From Halorientalis regularis (GTDB taxonomy: Archaea; Halobacteriota; Halobacteria; Halobacteriales; Haloarculaceae), in NCBI RefSeq assembly GCF_023698535.1, contig NZ_JALJCL010000002.1:1-64000 (forward strand): a DNA stretch of 64,000 bases, in the 5' to 3' direction. The stretch's first letter is position 1, and every line of letters begins with the position of its first letter. The notes below the pieces were generated by a model. The model had not been told where the DNA came from. It did not search any database and worked only from the letters and a program-made list of their open reading frames with translations. The position numbers were made by a program, and so were the translations under genes. This document shows positions 61,111 to 64,000 of the stretch, one piece after another.

Positions 61111-61605
61111 ATGAACAAGGAGGGCCACGTCCTGAACGCCGTACTCCTGGGCATCGGCCTGGGGTACATCCTCGAACCGGCCGGTGACTTCTCGACGTTC
61201 CGCACCATCGCCGAAGTGACGATCCCGGTCACGCTGGGCGCGCTCTTCCCCGACGTCGACACCGCCTTCGGCCGCCACCGGAAGACGCTCCACAACTTCC
61301 TCGTGCTGGGGGTCTTCCTGGCCTACCCGTTCGTCTTCGACAACCTCCAGTTCGTCTGGCTGGGCGTGTTGACCCACTACATGCTGGACCTGGCCGGGAG
61401 CAAGCGCGGACTCGCGCTGTTCTATCCCTGGGATAAGGAGTTCAATCTGCCCGTGGGTGTCTCGACCTCCAGCAAGTACGCCAACCTGGCGACGCTGCTC
61501 ATCACGGGGGCCGAGTTGCTCATCATCGGCCTGCTGGTCTTGTACGCGCCCGCGTACGTCCCCCAGGAACTGATCGACCACGGGACGACGGCGCTGGGAG
61601 TGTGA
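61111..61605 (+). CDS. YdjM-like membrane-bound metal-dependent hydrolase (DUF457)
   Basis: 164 residues. His and Asp pattern GHVLNAVLLG, ALFPDVDTAFGRHRKTLHN and VLTHYMLDLAGSKRG matches the YdjM/LexA-regulated membrane hydrolase family, with four to five membrane helices. Predicted zinc-dependent phosphoesterase-like enzyme at the membrane. The downstream gene converges immediately. Confidence 0.88.
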   Translation: MNKEGHVLNAVLLGIGLGYILEPAGDFSTFRTIAEVTIPVTLGALFPDVDTAFGRHRKTLHNFLVLGVFLAYPFVFDNLQFVWLGVLTHYMLDLAGSKRGLALFYPWDKEFNLPVGVSTSSKYANLATLLITGAELLIIGLLVLYAPAYVPQELIDHGTTALGV

Positions 61606-61606
61606 C

Positions 61607-62380
61607 TCAGTAGAGGCGCACGTCGTCGAACTCGTCGCGGTACGCGATGTGGCCCGGGTGGGTCGGCTCGGTCCCCTGCAGGTAGATCCGGTCGAACTTC
61701 TTGTACGTGTTCTCCCAGAGCAGGTGCGCGAACTCGGCTTTGCACCGCAGAGCGTGCGAGAGCCCGTCGCGGTGGAAGATCCGACGCGGCGCGCCCGCCT
61801 GTAGCATCGTCACGAGGTCCGCGGGACTCTCGATTGGCTCCTCGAAGGTCGTCCAGACCTCGCCGACGGTCTTCGGAAGGTGAGCGTACGACGACGCGAA
61901 GGCCGGCAGGTCGACCTCGCGGGCGATCTCGCGGGCGCGACGGTTGTCCCGGTCAAGATGTTTCGGGTTGTAGACCTCGACGGCGTCGATCTGGTCGCGG
62001 TACTCCCGGATCTGGTCGAGATCGAGACTCACCGTCAGGAACTCCGGATGGGGCACGACGACGGCGGCGTTCTGGCGGCGGAGTTCCGCCATCGTGCCGT
62101 CGAGGGTAAGAAAGTCCGGTACCGGATCGGTGAGGCCGATAGCGAGGACGTGGCGGCGGGACCGCCAGTCGCCGGTGAACAGCTCGCGGGCCGGGATGAC
62201 GAGCAACTCGTCGTCGGAGTACTCCCGGGCCCGCGCTTCGATGTCCGGCAGGCGCTCGAAGTGGGGTGCGTACACGAGCGCGTCCAGTCCGCGTGCCTTC
62301 GCCCGGCGGACCACCTCGTCGTCGAGGAGCTTCACGTGCATGTCGACCCGGAACCCGTCGTCGGTCGCCCTACCGGCCAT
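61607..62380 (-). CDS. PHP-domain metal-dependent phosphoesterase
   Basis: 257 residues from MAGRATDDGFRVDMHVKLLD. PHP-like His and Asp residues: VDMHVKL, LVYAPHFERLPD, VIPARELFTG, VVVPHPEF and FASSYAHLPKTVGEV. The first motif is DMHVK rather than DxHxH, so one metal ligand may differ from classic PHP enzymes. The C-terminal ~60 residues are a distinct extension (FHRDGLSHALRCKAEFAHLL). Substrate unknown. Confidence 0.85.
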   Translation of the reverse strand: MAGRATDDGFRVDMHVKLLDDEVVRRAKARGLDALVYAPHFERLPDIEARAREYSDDELLVIPARELFTGDWRSRRHVLAIGLTDPVPDFLTLDGTMAELRRQNAAVVVPHPEFLTVSLDLDQIREYRDQIDAVEVYNPKHLDRDNRRAREIAREVDLPAFASSYAHLPKTVGEVWTTFEEPIESPADLVTMLQAGAPRRIFHRDGLSHALRCKAEFAHLLWENTYKKFDRIYLQGTEPTHPGHIAYRDEFDDVRLY

Positions 62381-62479
62381 ACTCGTTCGAGGGTTTCGAC
62401 GGTCGGTGCATATGGATTCTGGTTTCACGCGGTCGAGGCTGGCGAACGTTTTTATCCGTTGGCCGACTGCATCAGGTCG

Positions 62480-62785
62480 ATGCCACATTGGGAGTGCGCG
62501 ATCGAGGGCGACACGGAGCGGTTCGAGCGCGTCGAGGACCTCATCATCCACCAGGCGACAGAACACGACCGCATCGAGTGTCAGGTCTGTGGAACGGTCC
62601 TGCCGGACGGCTACTTCGCCATCCGTCACGCCTTCGACGAACATAGTCGCGCCGAGTACGTCCGCGCCTACGACGCCACCAGCGACGAGGTGCGCCGACG
62701 CGAGAAGGTCAAGGAAGCCATCGAAGAGACCGCGGACATCAACGAGGTCATCGACCGCCTCGAAGGCAACGGCCCCAGGGCCTGA
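62480..62785 (+). CDS. Small C2H2-like zinc-binding protein (101 aa, DUF7565-like)
   Basis: 101 residues from MPHWECAIEGDTERFERVED. A CxxC (IECQVCGTVL) with later His residues (FAIRHAFDEHSRAEYV) suggests a C2H2 finger, and the C-terminus is a charged helix. TATA-like gtttttatcc about 27 bp upstream gives a leaderless start. Conserved type in haloarchaea, name uncertain; possibly nucleic-acid binding. Confidence 0.8.
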   Translation: MPHWECAIEGDTERFERVEDLIIHQATEHDRIECQVCGTVLPDGYFAIRHAFDEHSRAEYVRAYDATSDEVRRREKVKEAIEETADINEVIDRLEGNGPRA

Positions 62786-62863
62786 CAGTCCCCCTCGGCC
62801 GGCCGTTTTCCGGCTCGGAAACGCCGCCCCGCTTTTATCCGCGTCGCCGTCCACGCGTCGACT

Positions 62864-63265
62864 ATGCCCTCCCACTCCGACGACACGCGAACGTCGCTCT
62901 GGGACCGCGCGACCGCCCAGCGCAACGTCGCCATCTACGCCGCCATCCTCGTGGCCGTCCCGACGGTCTACGGCTTTCACACAGTGTTCGAAGCCAGCAG
63001 TGGCGATTTCCTCCTGTTGATGACCCTGGCCGTCGGCGTCCCGTCCGTCTACAACGACAACTGGCCGGCCTACGACCGGACCCGGAAGGCCGTCGCGTGG
63101 GTGCTGGTCGCCTGTGCCGTCGCGACCGCCGCGTTCGCCGGACTCTTCCTGGCAGGGACGGACGGACTCGGGCTCTCGCCGTTCCTCGCCAGCGTCGGCG
63201 CGTTCCTCGTGACCTCCGGCGGTATCCACGCGGTCCCGTTCGCGCTGTTCGGGCGCGAGGGCTGA
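62864..63265 (+). CDS. Integral membrane protein (133 aa)
   Basis: Four hydrophobic segments (about 22-38, 47-63, 77-99 and 107-128): NVAIYAAILVAVPTVYGFHT, FLLLMTLAVGVPSVYNDNW, AVAWVLVACAVATAAFAGLF and LASVGAFLVTSGGIHAVPF. No catalytic motif. TATA-like gcttttatcc about 28 bp upstream. Convergent with the channel-like gene. Function unknown. Confidence 0.78.
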   Translation: MPSHSDDTRTSLWDRATAQRNVAIYAAILVAVPTVYGFHTVFEASSGDFLLLMTLAVGVPSVYNDNWPAYDRTRKAVAWVLVACAVATAAFAGLFLAGTDGLGLSPFLASVGAFLVTSGGIHAVPFALFGREG

Positions 63266-63267
63266 CC

Positions 63268-64000
63268 TCACAGCCCGTCGACCACCTCGGTCCCGCTGAC
63301 GACCTCCGGAATCACCACCGTGTCCGCACCGGCACGCCGCGCGACCGACTCGTAGGTCTCGTCGCCGACCCGGACGACGAGGGCGGCGTCGGGTGCGAGC
63401 TGGCTCGTCACGATGGCGATCTGGATGGTCACGTTCGAGTCGTCGATGGCCGCCACCACGGCGCGAGCGCGGGAGACGCCGGCGCGTTCCAGCACCTCCT
63501 CGCGGCGCGCGTCGCCCTCGATGACGAGCGGTTCGTCGCTGGCCGCCTCGGCCACCGTCGAGTCCGATTCGACGACGACCACGTCCTCGCCGCGCCGCCT
63601 GAGTCGCTGTGCGACCGTCCGGCCGAACATCCCGTAGCCACAGATCACGACGTGGTCGGAGAGGCGCTCGATAGTCTGTTCCGTTTGCACGCGTCGTAGT
63701 TCCTCCCGAAACTGTCCGCCGAAAACCGTGTCCAGGACCGACTCGCCGATCCACAGCCCCGACGCGATCAGCCCCGAGAACACGACCAGCGCGAACCCCT
63801 TCGTTGCCCGCTCTGGTCCGGAGTGGCGCTGGAAGTGGAGTTCGATGCTGGTCGGGTCCAGGAGCCAGAAGGCCGCGTCGACTGGCGAGACATCGGCGAG
63901 CACGACGAACCCAGCGATACCGACGGTCCCCGTCGCGACGAAGAGCCCGATCGGCACCACCGCAGCGCCGATCCGACCACGGACCGACCCGACCGTCCCG
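63268..64000 (-). CDS. TrkA-N channel-like protein with missing selectivity filter, 5'-truncated
   Basis: The frame stays open to the window edge, so the start is missing. Two membrane helices are visible (VVPIGLFVATGTVGIAGFVV and FALVVFSGLIASGLWIGESV). Between them, where K+ channels have TVGYGD, the sequence is DPTSIELHFQRHSG. A RCK/TrkA-N Rossmann domain follows: HVVICGYGMFGRTVAQRL, VVVESDSTVAEAA, VIEGDARREEVLERAGVSRA and VVIPEVVSGTEVVDGL. It probably still binds NAD(H) or another nucleotide at the membrane, but is unlikely to be a K+-selective channel. Confidence 0.87.
   Translation of the reverse strand, partial: GTVGSVRGRIGAAVVPIGLFVATGTVGIAGFVVLADVSPVDAAFWLLDPTSIELHFQRHSGPERATKGFALVVFSGLIASGLWIGESVLDTVFGGQFREELRRVQTEQTIERLSDHVVICGYGMFGRTVAQRLRRRGEDVVVVESDSTVAEAASDEPLVIEGDARREEVLERAGVSRARAVVAAIDDSNVTIQIAIVTSQLAPDAALVVRVGDETYESVARRAGADTVVIPEVVSGTEVVDGL

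Overview
The window looks like chromosome of a haloarchaeon (class Halobacteria). The GC content is high, proteins are strongly acidic (Asp/Glu-rich tails on DnaK, GrpE and many hypotheticals), and many genes begin on ATG or GTG about 25-30 bp after a TATA-like box, as expected for leaderless archaeal transcripts. Family content is archaeal: an archaeal pilin, geranylgeranyl reductase, XPB/Bax1, XPD, PolX with PHP domain, Get3-type ArsA and small zinc-ribbon proteins. I cannot name the genus. I found no rRNA, convincing tRNA, CRISPR array, transposase or origin. Both window edges cut genes.

Layout. 1-4.2 kb: truncated acyl-CoA synthetase, a membrane-sensor histidine kinase and an AMP-binding-like protein without catalytic motifs. 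4.5-9.2 kb: chaperone locus dnaJ / small membrane protein / dnaK / grpE, all on the minus strand. 9.3-13.4 kb: hypothetical gene, then XPB-like helicase and Bax1-like nuclease (DUF790) with a convergent lipoprotein gene between them. 13.5-21 kb: VOC protein, two PP-loop paralogues (one with a broken PP-loop) separated by a small gene and a hairpin array, lipoprotein, thioredoxin-reductase-like enzyme, amidase. 21-27 kb: R2-like ligand-binding oxidase, ABC-2 export pair, anchored surface protein, fatty acyl-CoA ligase.

27.2-34.4 kb is the most unusual region. Four divergent paralogues of one secreted beta-rich protein family (one fused to a LamG-like domain, one with a C-terminal membrane anchor) lie with a winged-helix membrane regulator, a SipW/ER-type signal peptidase I carrying an ectodomain, and a membrane-anchored DUF5305-like protein. 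The layout resembles the SipW-TasA logic of bacterial biofilm fibres and the archaeal AbpA-type bundling pili. The leaders carry structured RNA candidates sharing a GGTGGGT segment, and the LamG-fusion gene is bracketed by near-identical 28-31 nt direct repeats.

34.4-64 kb: ferredoxin divergent from geranylgeranyl reductase, type IV pilin, M20 amidohydrolase, uS10-like protein, Nudix hydrolase, a PD-(D/E)XK-like protein with a Cys cluster, enoyl-CoA hydratase, a receiver-GAF protein with a KaiC-like partner, two SDRs, PolX/Mut7-C pair, rhomboid with AN1 zinc finger, endonuclease V, creatininase, glycerate kinase, Get3-like ArsA, XPD-family helicase, aminotransferase, CinA-like protein, YdjM-like hydrolase, PHP protein and a TrkA-N channel-like protein whose K+ selectivity filter is missing. 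DNA-repair functions (XPB, Bax1, XPD, PolX, Nfi, PD-(D/E)XK candidate) recur but do not form one operon.
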